Notes: generated from the letters alone by a model not told the origin. Positions 15,253-23,867 are shown, numbered from the stretch's first letter. The stretch: DNA of 64,000 nt from Pseudomonas sp. W4I3 (GCF_030816195.1 NZ_JAUSXS010000001.1:3433501-3497500); one strand, 5' to 3'. Numbers and translations: made by a program.

Positions 15253-16065
15253 CTAGCACTGATAGCACTCGGCTGAAGTTGGAAACGCGCCACTTTTGAC
15301 ATCCGAGGCATACAGTGCCACCGCGTGCTGAATATGCTCACGCAGAGTGCCGTAGCTTCGTACGAACTTTGGAGTCCGCTCGAACAGCCCCAGCATGTCG
15401 TCAACCACAAGTATTTGACCATCGCAGGTTCTGGAAGCACCAATACCGATCGTAGGCACGCAAACCGCTAGGGTAATTTCGCGTGCCAACTCTTCTAAAA
15501 CGCCTTCGACAACTATGGCAAAAGCTCCGGCGTCAGCCAGTTGGTGCGCTTCTTTGACTATTTGTTCTCGCTCGGTCTTCAAGCGCCCTTTGATTTTGAA
15601 CCCGCCGTCAGCGTTTACGGATTGCGGTCGCAAGCCGATATGCCCCATCACCGGTACGCCGCGCTTGACCAAAAACTCGACGGTTTCGGCCATGTATTCA
15701 TTCACCTCGAGCTTGACCGCGTGACACCCGGTTTCCCGCATGACCCTGACGGCGTTGTCATACGCCTGCTCTTTGCTACGTTCATAACTTCCAAAAGGCA
15801 GATCGACAACAACCAGTGCTCGGGTGGCACCCCGCACCACCGCTTGCCCGTGCATGATCATCATCTCAAGGGTTACGCCAATTGTTGTGGGCATACCATG
15901 CACAACCATTCCTACAGAATCGCCCACTAATAAAACATCAACGAGGGGATCTAAAAGTCTGGCGATGGGGGTGCTATAGGCGGTCAAACAGACGATTTTT
16001 TCATGGCCCTTTCTCTGCCGAATGTGAGGAACAGTGATACGTGCATTATTTAAGTAGATAGACAT
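15253..16065 (-). CDS. panB: 3-methyl-2-oxobutanoate hydroxymethyltransferase (orphan copy)
   Basis: Ketopantoate hydroxymethyltransferase, which adds a one-carbon unit from methylene-THF to 2-oxoisovalerate in pantothenate synthesis. The 270 residues carry the family motifs: [13 protein letters not shown], the metal-binding [41 protein letters not shown], and the C-terminal catalytic [14 protein letters not shown] with [13 protein letters not shown]. Chromosomal panB in Pseudomonas is normally paired with panC, which is absent here, so this is probably a second copy. Codon use is visibly more AT-rich than in neighbours such as galU, suggesting acquisition. Confidence 0.9.
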   Translation of the reverse strand: MSIYLNNARITVPHIRQRKGHEKIVCLTAYSTPIARLLDPLVDVLLVGDSVGMVVHGMPTTIGVTLEMMIMHGQAVVRGATRALVVVDLPFGSYERSKEQAYDNAVRVMRETGCHAVKLEVNEYMAETVEFLVKRGVPVMGHIGLRPQSVNADGGFKIKGRLKTEREQIVKEAHQLADAGAFAIVVEGVLEELAREITLAVCVPTIGIGASRTCDGQILVVDDMLGLFERTPKFVRSYGTLREHIQHAVALYASDVKSGAFPTSAECYQC

Positions 16066-16099
16066 GGGTTCCGGCTTTTATTGAGTATTGAGTGTTTGA

Positions 16100-16696
16100 C
16101 TATCGTGTCAGCGAGCCTGTCCAGTACGTCACAACATCGTTGGACGAGGGACGCGATTTTTGTCGTTTGGGGTTTACCGGGGAGCCTACGTAAATAAAAC
16201 CTAATAAATGATCTGTCTCGCCGTTGAGTCCCAAGGCACTTGCCACGCTGCGGTCATAGGCATTGTCGCCTGAGGCCCAGTACGCGCCATATTTAAGCAA
16301 ATGAAGTGCATTCAAAAGGTTCATGGCAGCAGCTCCTGCCGATATGACCTGTTCAATAATGGGAACGTTGGCATTGGCGGCGCAGGCAGCGCCCACGGCA
16401 ATGATCATCGGTGCGGCCAATGCCTGCGATTGGGATCTTTTTCCACCATCGGTGGCGTTACGTTGGATCGCCGCGCTTGCGAAAACCTCTCCGAGTTTGA
16501 TGAGTGCGTCATCGCGAATCACGATGAAACGCCACGGGCGGAGGCTGGCGTGGTCTGGCGCTCGCATAGCGACTTCAAACGCTGCATGCAGCTCTGCGTC
16601 GGAGGGGGCGGGAAGTTGAAGTGGCCAATGGGATCGTCGACTCATCAAATCAGCCAACACGTCATTCTTCGATAATTCAGCAGGGTTACTACTCAT
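16100..16696 (-). CDS. Nitroreductase family protein
   Basis: 198-residue FMN-dependent nitroreductase of the YdjA-like small branch. Near the N-terminus is a RRSHWPLQLPAPSDAEL start, followed by RAPDHASLRPWRFIVI (the FMN-contacting Arg/Ser stretch, about residue 50), AVGAAAMNLLNALHLLKYGAYW, and the C-terminal LLGFIYVG. Family members reduce nitro groups or quinones with NAD(P)H. It precedes panB by 34 bp on the same strand, so the two may form an operon. Confidence 0.87.
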   Translation of the reverse strand: MSSNPAELSKNDVLADLMSRRSHWPLQLPAPSDAELHAAFEVAMRAPDHASLRPWRFIVIRDDALIKLGEVFASAAIQRNATDGGKRSQSQALAAPMIIAVGAACAANANVPIIEQVISAGAAAMNLLNALHLLKYGAYWASGDNAYDRSVASALGLNGETDHLLGFIYVGSPVNPKRQKSRPSSNDVVTYWTGSLTR

Positions 16697-16811
16697 GGCG
16701 AATCTCCCGAAACGTGGTGCCTGAAAGAGCGCCGCGTTGCGTCAGTTGAACTCGCCGTTAGTATGTAGACTCATTCTCAGCTACATGCGCGGGATTGGGT
16801 CAAAAACTACT

Positions 16812-16974
16812 TCAAAGCTGCCACTTTCGGGCGGGGTCGTGAGATTTCACCGCGTCTTTGACGCTGCTGTTCAGTTACGCCGAATTCCTTCGTCCAATGC
16901 TTCACTTCCCAGGCTTCTGAAGTGTTCACTCGAGCACGGTCTTGAGGGCCACGGTTGTTCAGATCGTCACGTAT
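16812..16974 (-). pseudogene. Decayed DUF3606 protein gene
   Basis: The minus strand reads DDLNNRGPQDRARVN then TSEAWEVKHWTKEFGVTEQQ, the typical opening of a DUF3606 small protein. The expected start codon is ATA at 16972-16974 instead of ATG, and the frame breaks after EQQ. The +1 frame resumes with VKDAVKSHD and ends at TGA 16812-16814. The gene is therefore inactivated by a lost start and a frameshift. It lies between the nitroreductase and tRNA-Leu. Apart from this and the repeats at 17.1 kb, nothing else is seen in 16697-17138. Confidence 0.6.
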
Positions 16975-17098
16975 TCAGCTCCATGCGGGTTGGCCTGGAA
17001 AATGTCCAGGCTTCTGCTGATAGAGCCTTGGGATGCGTGCGTAGTTCGCTTGATTTTTGGTAGTGGTAATTCGGTCAGCAGGACGCCGGAGAGGGGGG

Positions 17099-17131
17099 AA
17101 TTGCGGAACAGTTTGTGAAATTGCGGAACAG
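17099..17131. repeat. 13-bp direct repeat, possible IS end remnant
   Basis: AATTGCGGAACAG occurs at 17099-17111 and 17119-17131, 20 bp apart. Closely spaced copies of TGTTCCGCAATT-like sequence are reminiscent of the multiple terminal repeats of IS21-type elements, but no transposase is present. It may instead be a protein-binding repeat. Confidence 0.35.
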
Positions 17132-17138
17132 AAAAGAT

Positions 17139-17171
17139 AAGGGCCTGCCCAGGTTTCCCCGGCAAGCCCTT
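17139..17171 (-). terminator. Terminator after tRNA-Leu
   Basis: Arms AAGGGCTTGCC and GGCAGGCCCTT on the minus strand around a GGGAAACCTG loop, followed by ATCTTTT. It lies 8 bp beyond the 3' CCA end of the tRNA, as expected for its rho-independent stop. Confidence 0.7.
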
Positions 17172-17179
17172 GATATCTG

Positions 17180-17266
17180 TGGTGCCCGAACCCGGAATCG
17201 AACCGGGACGCCCTTACGAGCGGGGGATTTTAAGTCCCATGCGTCTACCAGTTTCGCCATTCGGGC
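17180..17266 (-). tRNA. tRNA-Leu (anticodon TAA)
   Basis: 87-nt class II tRNA on the minus strand with encoded CCA. The acceptor stem GCCCGAA pairs with TTCGGGC, the T loop GGTTCGATTCC is present, and the anticodon loop CTTAAAA gives TAA at plus positions 17230-17232. The long variable arm (CCGCTCGTAAGGGCG region) is typical of leucine tRNAs. Confidence 0.95.
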
Positions 17267-17291
17267 GGTAGCGCGGTGCAGCAGGGGTGCG

Positions 17292-17320
17292 AATATATAG
17301 ATCAAGGCGCTTCGGCGCAA
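17292..17320 (-). promoter_or_regulatory. Sigma70 promoter of tRNA-Leu
   Basis: Minus-strand -35 TTGCGC (17315-17320) and -10 TATATT (17292-17297) with a 17-bp spacer, about 25 bp upstream of the tRNA 5' end. Confidence 0.55.
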
Positions 17321-17490
17321 CCTCGACGCACGCTTTCCTGCACAAAGATTCATCTGAAAAAACCTGTCAGATCAGTGGTCTACGCGGCCTTCTCGTCTGT
17401 TCAAACGATATAGGCCCAGCCCAGGAACAAGTCCTGCAAATGGCAGTCATAGCGATATGCCATCCCGGCAGTTCGCTAAGGAGTCAGTTG

Positions 17491-17967
17491 ATGCGCAAGG
17501 TCCGTATGCAGTCTTGGATGATCGCTGCAGGCATGGTGGGGCTGTTGGGCGCTGCGATAATCGCTCCGGCGCAGGCGGGGGTTGCGGTGAAGTGGGGGCA
17601 GTTCGAGGCGTCGACGGGGGACGTGTTGACCGGTGCCTCGACGGATGGGGACGATAGATATGTGTTGAGACCGTCGAGTATTAAAGTCAGGGATATCGAG
17701 GCGTTGCAGGAGGCCCAGAAGGTTGGCCTCAGCGAATTGCAGAGCCTCAAGAGCAAAGTAGAGGGCCAAGACCGCGCTTTCGAGGAATTCAAACGCAAGG
17801 ATGGCTCCAGCACCAGCAGCAATGACAGCCAGGTTGCCAGCCTCAAGCGTGCGTTGGACGAGCAGAAAAGCACCATCGATCGGCAGAAAAGCGAGATCGA
17901 GGGGCTCAAGCGCAGCCTGGATGATTTGAAGCGCAATGTGGACACGTTGAGCAGCAAGGTGAAGTGA
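17491..17967 (+). CDS. Periplasmic coiled-coil protein
   Basis: 158 residues. A signal peptide (MRKVRMQSWMIAAGMVGLLGAAIIAPAQA) is followed by a short globular part and then a long heptad-rich coiled coil from about residue 68 to the end (IEALQEAQKVGLSELQSLKSK, LKRSLDDLKRNVDTLSSKVK). There is no lipobox. AAGGAG at 17478-17483 places the start at ATG 17491. Function unknown; such proteins may act as scaffolds or spacers in the envelope. Confidence 0.7.
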   Translation: MRKVRMQSWMIAAGMVGLLGAAIIAPAQAGVAVKWGQFEASTGDVLTGASTDGDDRYVLRPSSIKVRDIEALQEAQKVGLSELQSLKSKVEGQDRAFEEFKRKDGSSTSSNDSQVASLKRALDEQKSTIDRQKSEIEGLKRSLDDLKRNVDTLSSKVK

Positions 17968-18059
17968 TGAATCGCTGCGACGCACGGTCGTCACTGCGCT
18001 GACAGCGGGTGTAAGGTGGAGTGTGTAACGCTTGGAAATCTCAGGAAACGGAGGTGACT

Positions 18060-18251
18060 ATGAGCGCTCCACCGCTGAAAAAACTGCACCTGAATGGGTA
18101 CGAAGTCGTGCAGGTCAATTACGGTCCGTGGCGGGTGTGTACCCATAAGGACCGGTTGGCGTCGCTCAGTTCCCGCGAGCAGGCGCTGGCCTATGCCGCC
18201 ACGCTGCCAACACATAAGGCCCGCGCCGGGCCAGTGTCCAATGATGATTGA
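18060..18251 (+). CDS. Small conserved-looking protein
   Basis: 63 residues (LKKLHLNGYEVVQVNYGPW, CTHKDRLASLSSREQALAYA). A good GGAGGTGA ribosome binding site directly precedes ATG 18060. Predicted as a small soluble alpha/beta fold; function unknown. It is followed by a REP-type terminator hairpin. Confidence 0.6.
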   Translation: MSAPPLKKLHLNGYEVVQVNYGPWRVCTHKDRLASLSSREQALAYAATLPTHKARAGPVSNDD

Positions 18252-18261
18252 GTAAAGTGAG

Positions 18262-18294
18262 TGTGGGAGGGCGCAAGCGTCCTCCCACATTTTT
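18262..18294 (+). terminator. REP-type hairpin with T-run
   Basis: TGTGGGAGG and CCTCCCACA arms around GCGCAAGCGT, followed by TTTTT. It sits 10 bp after the small gene stop and fits a rho-independent terminator built from a REP half. Confidence 0.65.
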
Positions 18295-18319
18295 GCGCCA
18301 GCTGGAAACCGCTGCCGCG

Positions 18320-18847
18320 TTAGTCAATCAGCGCCAGCAAGTCGGTATCACCCACGTCCACCCCGGCCTGACTCAACAGCGTGGTCACCTGGCCGCGATG
18401 GTGGGTCTGGTGGTTAAAAAAATGCAGCAGCAGGGCGAAGAAGGGTTTCTCTTGGGCTGCACCGCGCATGTTGTGATAGCGCAAGGGCTGGTCCAGATCG
18501 GTTTCCTGCAGGTTGTCGGTCCAATTGAGGATCAGTTGATCCAGCCAGGCGCGATGGGCGGAGAGTTCACGGATGTCGGCGAACGCCAACTGCCTCAGGT
18601 CGGTGGGTGTGGCGATGGCGCTCAGGGGTAGCAGTGCCGAAAAAGCGGTCGGGTGTTCGGCAAAGCGCTTGAGCCAGACTGTGTCGCCCAGCGCCAGGTG
18701 ATTCAGGGTGCCAAGGATCGAGCCGAAAAACGCTTGTCGGTCGGCGGCCAGCGCCGCGTCTGTCAGCTGGGCGGCGGCCGCGTAGACCTTGCGATTCATC
18801 CACTGGTTGTAGTTGGCCATCAACGCAATGTGCTCAATGCGGTTCAC
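18320..18847 (-). CDS. DinB family protein
   Basis: 175 residues of the DinB/YfiT four-helix metal-binding fold. Visible are an N-terminal HIALMANYNQWMNRKVY, LNHLALGDTVWLKRF with the first metal His (about residue 53), and HFFNHQTHHRGQVTTLLSQAG with the His-x3-His pair (about 138-142). GTG 18847 is chosen as start because AAGGAG lies just upstream; the frame remains open to 18946. Members are thiol-dependent transferases or stress proteins. No partner gene is evident. Confidence 0.82.
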   Translation of the reverse strand: MNRIEHIALMANYNQWMNRKVYAAAAQLTDAALAADRQAFFGSILGTLNHLALGDTVWLKRFAEHPTAFSALLPLSAIATPTDLRQLAFADIRELSAHRAWLDQLILNWTDNLQETDLDQPLRYHNMRGAAQEKPFFALLLHFFNHQTHHRGQVTTLLSQAGVDVGDTDLLALID

Positions 18848-18969
18848 CGGTAACTCCTTCAATGGCAGGGTGACGCCATCATAAAGCTTGCCCGCCCGGC
18901 GGTCATGGTGTTCCATCAAGGGCGGACTAAGGTTGATTAACGCCACTATCCGCCCTGGAGGGCGACACC

Positions 18970-19674
18970 ATGAATACCAGCGATCTACTGGAACAACTGT
19001 TGCGCGGCGCAGGCCAGGGCGGCGCTTCTTCGGGCGGCGGCCTGGGTGGTGGTTTGGGCGGTCTGCTGGGCGGCCTGCTTAAAGGCACCCGCAGCGGCAA
19101 TACGTCTGGCGGTGGCGGTTTGGGGGATTTGTTGGGTGGGCTTGGCGGCATGTTGGGCGGTGGCGCGGCGACGCGCCCGGCGCAAGGGCGTGCAGGCGGT
19201 ATGAACTACGCCGCGTTGGCGTCTCTCGGGATGATGGCCTTCAAGGCATACCAGGCCTGGCAGAGCCAGCAGGCGAGTCAGCCGCAGCAAGCCTTCCAGA
19301 CGGCCGACCAGCTTTCCGGCGCGCAAATCGAAGCACACAGCCATGCGGTGCTGCGCGCACTGATCGCTGCCGCCAAGGCTGACGGCCGAATCGATGAGAA
19401 AGAGCAGCAGCTGATTTCCAACGAACTGGGCAAGCACACGGACGACCCGCAATTGCAGCAGTGGCTTGACGCTGAGGTCGCCAAGCCACTGGATGCCGCG
19501 GATTTCGCCGAGTTTGCCGGCGACCCGGCCGTGGCGGCCGAGGTGTATCTGGCCAGCGTCATGCTGGTGGATGATCAGCAGGACGCGGAACGCAATTACC
19601 TTGACGATCTAGCCGCCCAGCTGCAAATCGATCCGCAGTTGCAACTGCACCTGGAGCAGCAGACCAAGGCCTAG
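18970..19674 (+). CDS. TerB-like/DUF533 protein
   Basis: 234 residues. The N-terminal 90 residues are extremely Gly-rich (GGGLGGGLGGLLGGLL at about 19-34; GGLGDLLGGLGGMLGG further on), then a short hydrophobic helix (YAALASLGMMAFKAYQAW) and a C-terminal TerB-type helical domain starting at HAVLRALIAAAKADGRID (about 140) with acidic metal-binding positions. This is the arrangement of YebE-type DUF533 proteins, which sit at the inner membrane and respond to envelope stress. GGAGG lies upstream of ATG 18970. Its end overlaps the convergent beta-barrel gene by 4 bp. Confidence 0.82.
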   Translation: MNTSDLLEQLLRGAGQGGASSGGGLGGGLGGLLGGLLKGTRSGNTSGGGGLGDLLGGLGGMLGGGAATRPAQGRAGGMNYAALASLGMMAFKAYQAWQSQQASQPQQAFQTADQLSGAQIEAHSHAVLRALIAAAKADGRIDEKEQQLISNELGKHTDDPQLQQWLDAEVAKPLDAADFAEFAGDPAVAAEVYLASVMLVDDQQDAERNYLDDLAAQLQIDPQLQLHLEQQTKA

Positions 19675-20492
19675 AACCTCAGCGTCGCACCTGTGGTCAG
19701 CCACTGGTCACGTTCACCGATCAGGCTGCGCCCGACCACAAGGTCCACGTCGACAAGCTTGCCGATGTGGAACCGCGGCCCGGCCTGCCATGCCTGATCG
19801 CCGCCTTCCTGGCCGTAGCGCTCGGCGATCAGCGTAAGTACCTCTGCAATCTGATATTCAACCCCCGTGCCCCACGTCAAATGGTGCTTCTGGTCGCCAT
19901 CGTTGTACGCATGATTCCAACCCGCATTCAGGTTCACGCGCAAAGCGTCCAGGGCTTGCCACGTCAGCGGAATGTTGAAGTCAGCACCATCGAACGCATG
20001 CTGTCTCTCCAGGGCAAAGTGCGCCCCGGCGGCAATTGCGATTTCAAGCCCGAGGTCTTGCCGTGACAGCACCTGCAGCTTCAATTGCGGGCTGACCTGA
20101 GTCTCGCCTTTTCCTTCGGCAGTTGCGCGCGACAACGCCGTTCCCCACTGCAATGATGGCAAGCCGCTAAACGTACAGGCCGGTGAAAGCACCTCGTTAT
20201 GTGTACCGCCATCGTGCCGATTGGCGGTGTACCAGGCGTCGACGTTACATTCTCCAGGAGCGTTGATAGCACCATCGTCGACTACATAAGCGCCCCCAGC
20301 TGCATGCGCTTTGGCGAAGAACGCGAGCGCCAGGACAACGCCCAGGCTCACCCCGATAAACATCAAGTTACGGCGTAAGGCTCGGCGCTTGGCGGGCGGC
20401 AATAGCAGCAGGGTAGGGCGTACGCTGCGTGAATGACGCGCGCGATAGTTGGCGAACCCGTCCGCCTGCTTTGGGTTGCGTTGCTTGTGCAT
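19671..20492 (-). CDS. Beta-barrel outer-membrane protein of the mgtA operon
   Basis: 273 residues with an Arg/Lys-rich N-terminus, one hydrophobic segment (LMFIGVSLGVVLALAFFAKAHA, about 43-64) serving as a signal, then alternating amphipathic strands and a C-terminal LTTGATLRF ending in Phe, the outer-membrane beta-signal. Residues GECNVDAWYTAN and ACTFSG suggest one disulfide. It starts 18 bp after the SLOG-like gene and is probably in the mgtA operon. It could be a passage for cations, but that is inference from neighbourhood. Confidence 0.65.
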   Translation of the reverse strand: MHKQRNPKQADGFANYRARHSRSVRPTLLLLPPAKRRALRRNLMFIGVSLGVVLALAFFAKAHAAGGAYVVDDGAINAPGECNVDAWYTANRHDGGTHNEVLSPACTFSGLPSLQWGTALSRATAEGKGETQVSPQLKLQVLSRQDLGLEIAIAAGAHFALERQHAFDGADFNIPLTWQALDALRVNLNAGWNHAYNDGDQKHHLTWGTGVEYQIAEVLTLIAERYGQEGGDQAWQAGPRFHIGKLVDVDLVVGRSLIGERDQWLTTGATLRF

Positions 20493-20510
20493 GATGCACC
20501 TCGCTTGAAT

Positions 20511-20858
20511 TCAGCTTTCTACGGTCAGCACCGAAATGCCGTTGGCTTTGGCCTGACTGACCAGTTCCGAGGTGTCGTCACCGCCCGGCAGGGCGATGAT
20601 CACGTCGGGGTGGCTGTCGGCGAGCATGAAATGGTTGCGCTGGCGTTCTGCCTGCTTGCCGTGGCGTTGCCAGTTCGGCGGATACCGCACCACGTCGATC
20701 CCGATGTCGCGGGCCCATTCCTCAACGTCACTGCCCAGGAACTGGTTACCGCCGTGGATCAGCACCTGCACAGGGCGCAGGCGGTGGTAGGCGTCCAGCA
20801 CTTGGCGGGTTTTTTTGCTGTCGGCGTAATGACGACCTGCACAGATCAACACGCGCAT
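20511..20858 (-). CDS. SLOG-like (DUF2493-type) small protein
   Basis: 115 residues with a Rossmann-like SLOG/DprA-type fold. It starts MRVLICAGRHYAD with the nucleotide-contact loop, then LIHGGNQFLGSDVEEWARDIG (GGxxGxD motif, about residue 40) and VIIALPGGDDTSELVSQAK (PGGxGT-like, about 88-102). Such proteins bind nucleotides or act on nucleotide ligands. ATG 20858 is chosen because the domain begins there. It follows mgtA by 40 bp, so a role in magnesium stress is likely by context only. Confidence 0.75.
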   Translation of the reverse strand: MRVLICAGRHYADSKKTRQVLDAYHRLRPVQVLIHGGNQFLGSDVEEWARDIGIDVVRYPPNWQRHGKQAERQRNHFMLADSHPDVIIALPGGDDTSELVSQAKANGISVLTVES

Positions 20859-20898
20859 GAATAAATCCTTGTGTTGCACGGTGAGGGCCAAGCGGCCG

Positions 20899-23634
20899 TC
20901 ACCGTTGGAACGGGGAGATCAGTACCACTGCTTGAAGCGGCGGATGTAGATCGTCTTCATCAGTTGGGGCGACGCAGCAGTAAGCCAGGAGCGTGCCCAC
21001 CAACCATGGGAAGTACGCCAGCGGCAGCGGCTGCAGGCCCACCAGGGTGCCCAGCGGCGAGAACGGCACATAGATGCCCAGGGCAATGACGATGCAGGTC
21101 ATCATCAACACCGGCCACGCGGCCGTGCTCTGGAAGAACGGGATCTTGCGGGTGCGCAACATATGCACCACAAGGGTTTGCGAAAGCAGGCCCTCGATAA
21201 ACCAGCCGGACTGGAACAGGGTCTGCATTTCCACGCTGTTGGCCGAGAACACGTACCACATCAGGGCAAAGGTGGTGATGTCGAAGATCGACGAGGTCGG
21301 CCCGATCCAGATCATGAAGCGGCCGATGTTTTTCGCGTCCCACTTGCGCGGTTTGGCCAGGTATTCCTTGTCCATCTTGTCCCACGGCAGGGCCAGTTGG
21401 GAGATGTCGTACATCAGGTTTTGCAGCAGCAGGTGAATAGCCAGCATCGGCATGAACGGAATGAACGCACTGGCCACCAGCACCGAGAACACGTTGCCAA
21501 AGTTGGAGCTGGCGGTCATGTTCAGGTACTTCATGATATTGCCGAAGGTTTCGCGGCCCTTAAGCACGCCCTCTTCCAGCACCATCAGGCTCTTTTCCAG
21601 CAGGATGATGTCGGCCGACTCCTTGGCGATGTCCGTGCCGCTGTCCACCGAAATACCCACGTCGGCATCGCGCAGCGCGGGCGCATCGTTGATCCCGTCG
21701 CCGAGAAAACCGACCGTGTGGCCGTTGGCTTGCAGCGCCTTGAGCACCCGCGATTTCTGCAGCGGCGTCAGCTTGGCGAACACCGTGCGCTCCTCCACCC
21801 GGCGTAGCAGCGTGGCGTCGTCCATCGCTTCGATTTCTACACCCAGCAGCGGTTGGCCCGGTTCGAGGCCCACCTGGCGGCAGATCTTGCTGGTGACCAC
21901 CGCGTTGTCGCCGGTCAGGACTTTGACTGCCACGCCGATTTGCTGCAGTGCGGCAATCGCCGGGCCGGCGGTTTCCTTTGGTGGATCGAGGAAGGTCAGG
22001 AAGCCATGGATCACCAGGTTACGTTCGTCGGCGGTGGTGTACTGCTCACGTGCCAGCGCTTTAGGGATGGTGCGGGTGGCTACCACGAGTACGCGGAAAC
22101 CGTCCTCGTTGTAGTCATTGGCGATCGCCAGCAACTGCTCGCGGCGGCGCTCATCCAGCGGCACGGCGACGCCGTCTTCCATGGTGTGGGTGCAAATGCC
22201 CAGCATCTCTTCCACGGCGCCCTTGCACACCAGCAAATGATCGCCGGCAGCGTCCTTGACCATGATCGACAGGCGCCGGCGCACGAAATCGAACGGCAAC
22301 TCATCGACCTTGCTGTAGGCAAACGGCACCTGGAACTTGGGATTGCGCTCGGCAAACTGCACCACGGCCTGGTCCATCAGGTTTTTCATGCCGCTCTGGT
22401 GAAAGCTGTTGAGCCAGGCCAGGGACAGCACCGCATCATCACGCTGGCCGCAGGCGTTGACGTGGTGTTCGAGGATGATCTTGTCCTGGGTCAAGGTGCC
22501 GGTCTTGTCGGTGCACAGCACGTCCATCGAGCCGAAGTTCTGGATCGCATTGAGGCGCTTGACCACCACTTTGCGCTTGGCCATGGCCGTGGCGCCCTTG
22601 GCCAGGTTAGCGCTGACGATCATCGGCAGCATTTCCGGGGTCAGGCCAACGGCGACCGCAAGGGCGAACAGGAAGGCATCGCCCCAGTTACCTTTGGAGA
22701 AGCCATTGAGGAAGAACACGATTGGCACCATCACCAGCATGAAGCGGATCAGCAGCCAGCTGACGCTGTTCACGCCGCGGTCGAACGCGGTTTGCACCCG
22801 TGAGCCGACAATCGCTTTGGCCAGCGAGCCGAAATACGTGCGCGGCCCGGTGGCGACCACCACGGCGGTCGCCCGGCCGCTGACCACGTTGGTGCCCATA
22901 AAGCAGATGTTGGGCAGGTCCAGCAGGTTGCCCTGGCTGGCTGGCAGGGGCGATGCGGACTTTTGCGTGACATCGCCCAAGGTGTCGTATTTCTCCACCG
23001 GCAGGGCTTCGCCGGTCAGCACCGCCTGGCTGATAAACAGGTCGCGCGATTCGATCAGGCGGATGTCGGCGGGGATCATGTCGCCAGCCGACAGCTGCAC
23101 GATGTCACCGGCCACCAGGTCGCGCATCGGCACTTCGCGCAGGGCCGGCTCGGCGCCAACCTGCTCGCGGCGCAGCACGGTGGCGGTGGTACGCACCATG
23201 GCTTTAAGCGCCTCGGCGGACTTGGCCGAGCGGTGTTCCTGCCAGAAACGCAGCAGGCTGCTGAGCAGCACCATGGTCATAATGATGACGACTTTGGTGG
23301 GGTCGGCTTCTTCGCCGTCTTGCATCGGTAGCCAGCAGTCGGTGATGAAGCTGATGCCGCCCAGGGTCAGCAAGACGTAGATGAAGGGATTGTTCAGTGC
23401 CTGCAGGAACTGCACGATGGCGTGAGGCGGCTTGTCATGCGCCACTTCGTTGTAGCCTTCCCGTTGCAGGCGTGCCTCGGCGTCCAGTTCGGTCAGGCCA
23501 TCCCGCGTGGCGCGTACGTTGGCCAAGGTGGCCGACAGGCCATTCTGGGCTTCGCGGGCGGCGCGCATCGACAGTTTGGTGCCGTCGTCGGTGGTTTTTT
23601 TCTTGTGCAGTGGCGTGTTTTTTACGGCGCTCAT
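20899..23634 (-). CDS. mgtA: Magnesium-translocating P-type ATPase
   Basis: 911-residue P3B-type ATPase that imports Mg2+ across the inner membrane. Visible are the phosphorylation motif CTDKTGTLTQD (about residue 400), the hinge TGDNAVVTSKICRQVG, GDGINDAPALRDADVGISVDSGTDIAKESADIILLEKSL (the P3B version), and about ten membrane segments, the last pair near LVGTLLAYCC. ATG 23634 begins the conserved region. It is followed at 40 bp by a SLOG-like gene and a beta-barrel gene in the same direction. Transcription probably starts in the 24.4-kb promoter and passes a small gene and a long leader. Confidence 0.94.
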   Translation of the reverse strand: MSAVKNTPLHKKKTTDDGTKLSMRAAREAQNGLSATLANVRATRDGLTELDAEARLQREGYNEVAHDKPPHAIVQFLQALNNPFIYVLLTLGGISFITDCWLPMQDGEEADPTKVVIIMTMVLLSSLLRFWQEHRSAKSAEALKAMVRTTATVLRREQVGAEPALREVPMRDLVAGDIVQLSAGDMIPADIRLIESRDLFISQAVLTGEALPVEKYDTLGDVTQKSASPLPASQGNLLDLPNICFMGTNVVSGRATAVVVATGPRTYFGSLAKAIVGSRVQTAFDRGVNSVSWLLIRFMLVMVPIVFFLNGFSKGNWGDAFLFALAVAVGLTPEMLPMIVSANLAKGATAMAKRKVVVKRLNAIQNFGSMDVLCTDKTGTLTQDKIILEHHVNACGQRDDAVLSLAWLNSFHQSGMKNLMDQAVVQFAERNPKFQVPFAYSKVDELPFDFVRRRLSIMVKDAAGDHLLVCKGAVEEMLGICTHTMEDGVAVPLDERRREQLLAIANDYNEDGFRVLVVATRTIPKALAREQYTTADERNLVIHGFLTFLDPPKETAGPAIAALQQIGVAVKVLTGDNAVVTSKICRQVGLEPGQPLLGVEIEAMDDATLLRRVEERTVFAKLTPLQKSRVLKALQANGHTVGFLGDGINDAPALRDADVGISVDSGTDIAKESADIILLEKSLMVLEEGVLKGRETFGNIMKYLNMTASSNFGNVFSVLVASAFIPFMPMLAIHLLLQNLMYDISQLALPWDKMDKEYLAKPRKWDAKNIGRFMIWIGPTSSIFDITTFALMWYVFSANSVEMQTLFQSGWFIEGLLSQTLVVHMLRTRKIPFFQSTAAWPVLMMTCIVIALGIYVPFSPLGTLVGLQPLPLAYFPWLVGTLLAYCCVAPTDEDDLHPPLQAVVLISPFQR

Positions 23635-23782
23635 GTCTGTACTCCTGTCGCCAACTCTCGACAAAACATACCCGGTACTTACCTGAAGACAGGCGAGCGA
23701 AAGCATGCCGAGCCGCGAACTTCGCGATCGGTTTAAATAGAAGTCTGTGTAACTTTTACAGGGCGCGCTGGCGGTGAGTTAA

Positions 23783-23821
23783 TTAACTTTCGCGCAGCGA
23801 ACTACGACTGGATAGGTTCAT
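23783..23821 (-). CDS. Candidate 12-residue leader peptide upstream of mgtA
   Basis: Minus-strand ORF ATG(23821)...TAA(23783) encoding MNLSSRSSLRES, with CTGGAG seven bases upstream of the start. It lies 150 bp before mgtA. Enterobacterial mgtA has a regulatory leader peptide (mgtL), but this one lacks the Pro/Asp-rich composition that mgtL uses. Assignment is by position only. Confidence 0.3.
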   Translation of the reverse strand: MNLSSRSSLRES

Positions 23822-23867
23822 AAGGAACTCCAGAACATCAATAAGAAAGTTGCTGTTTCCAGTCAGG

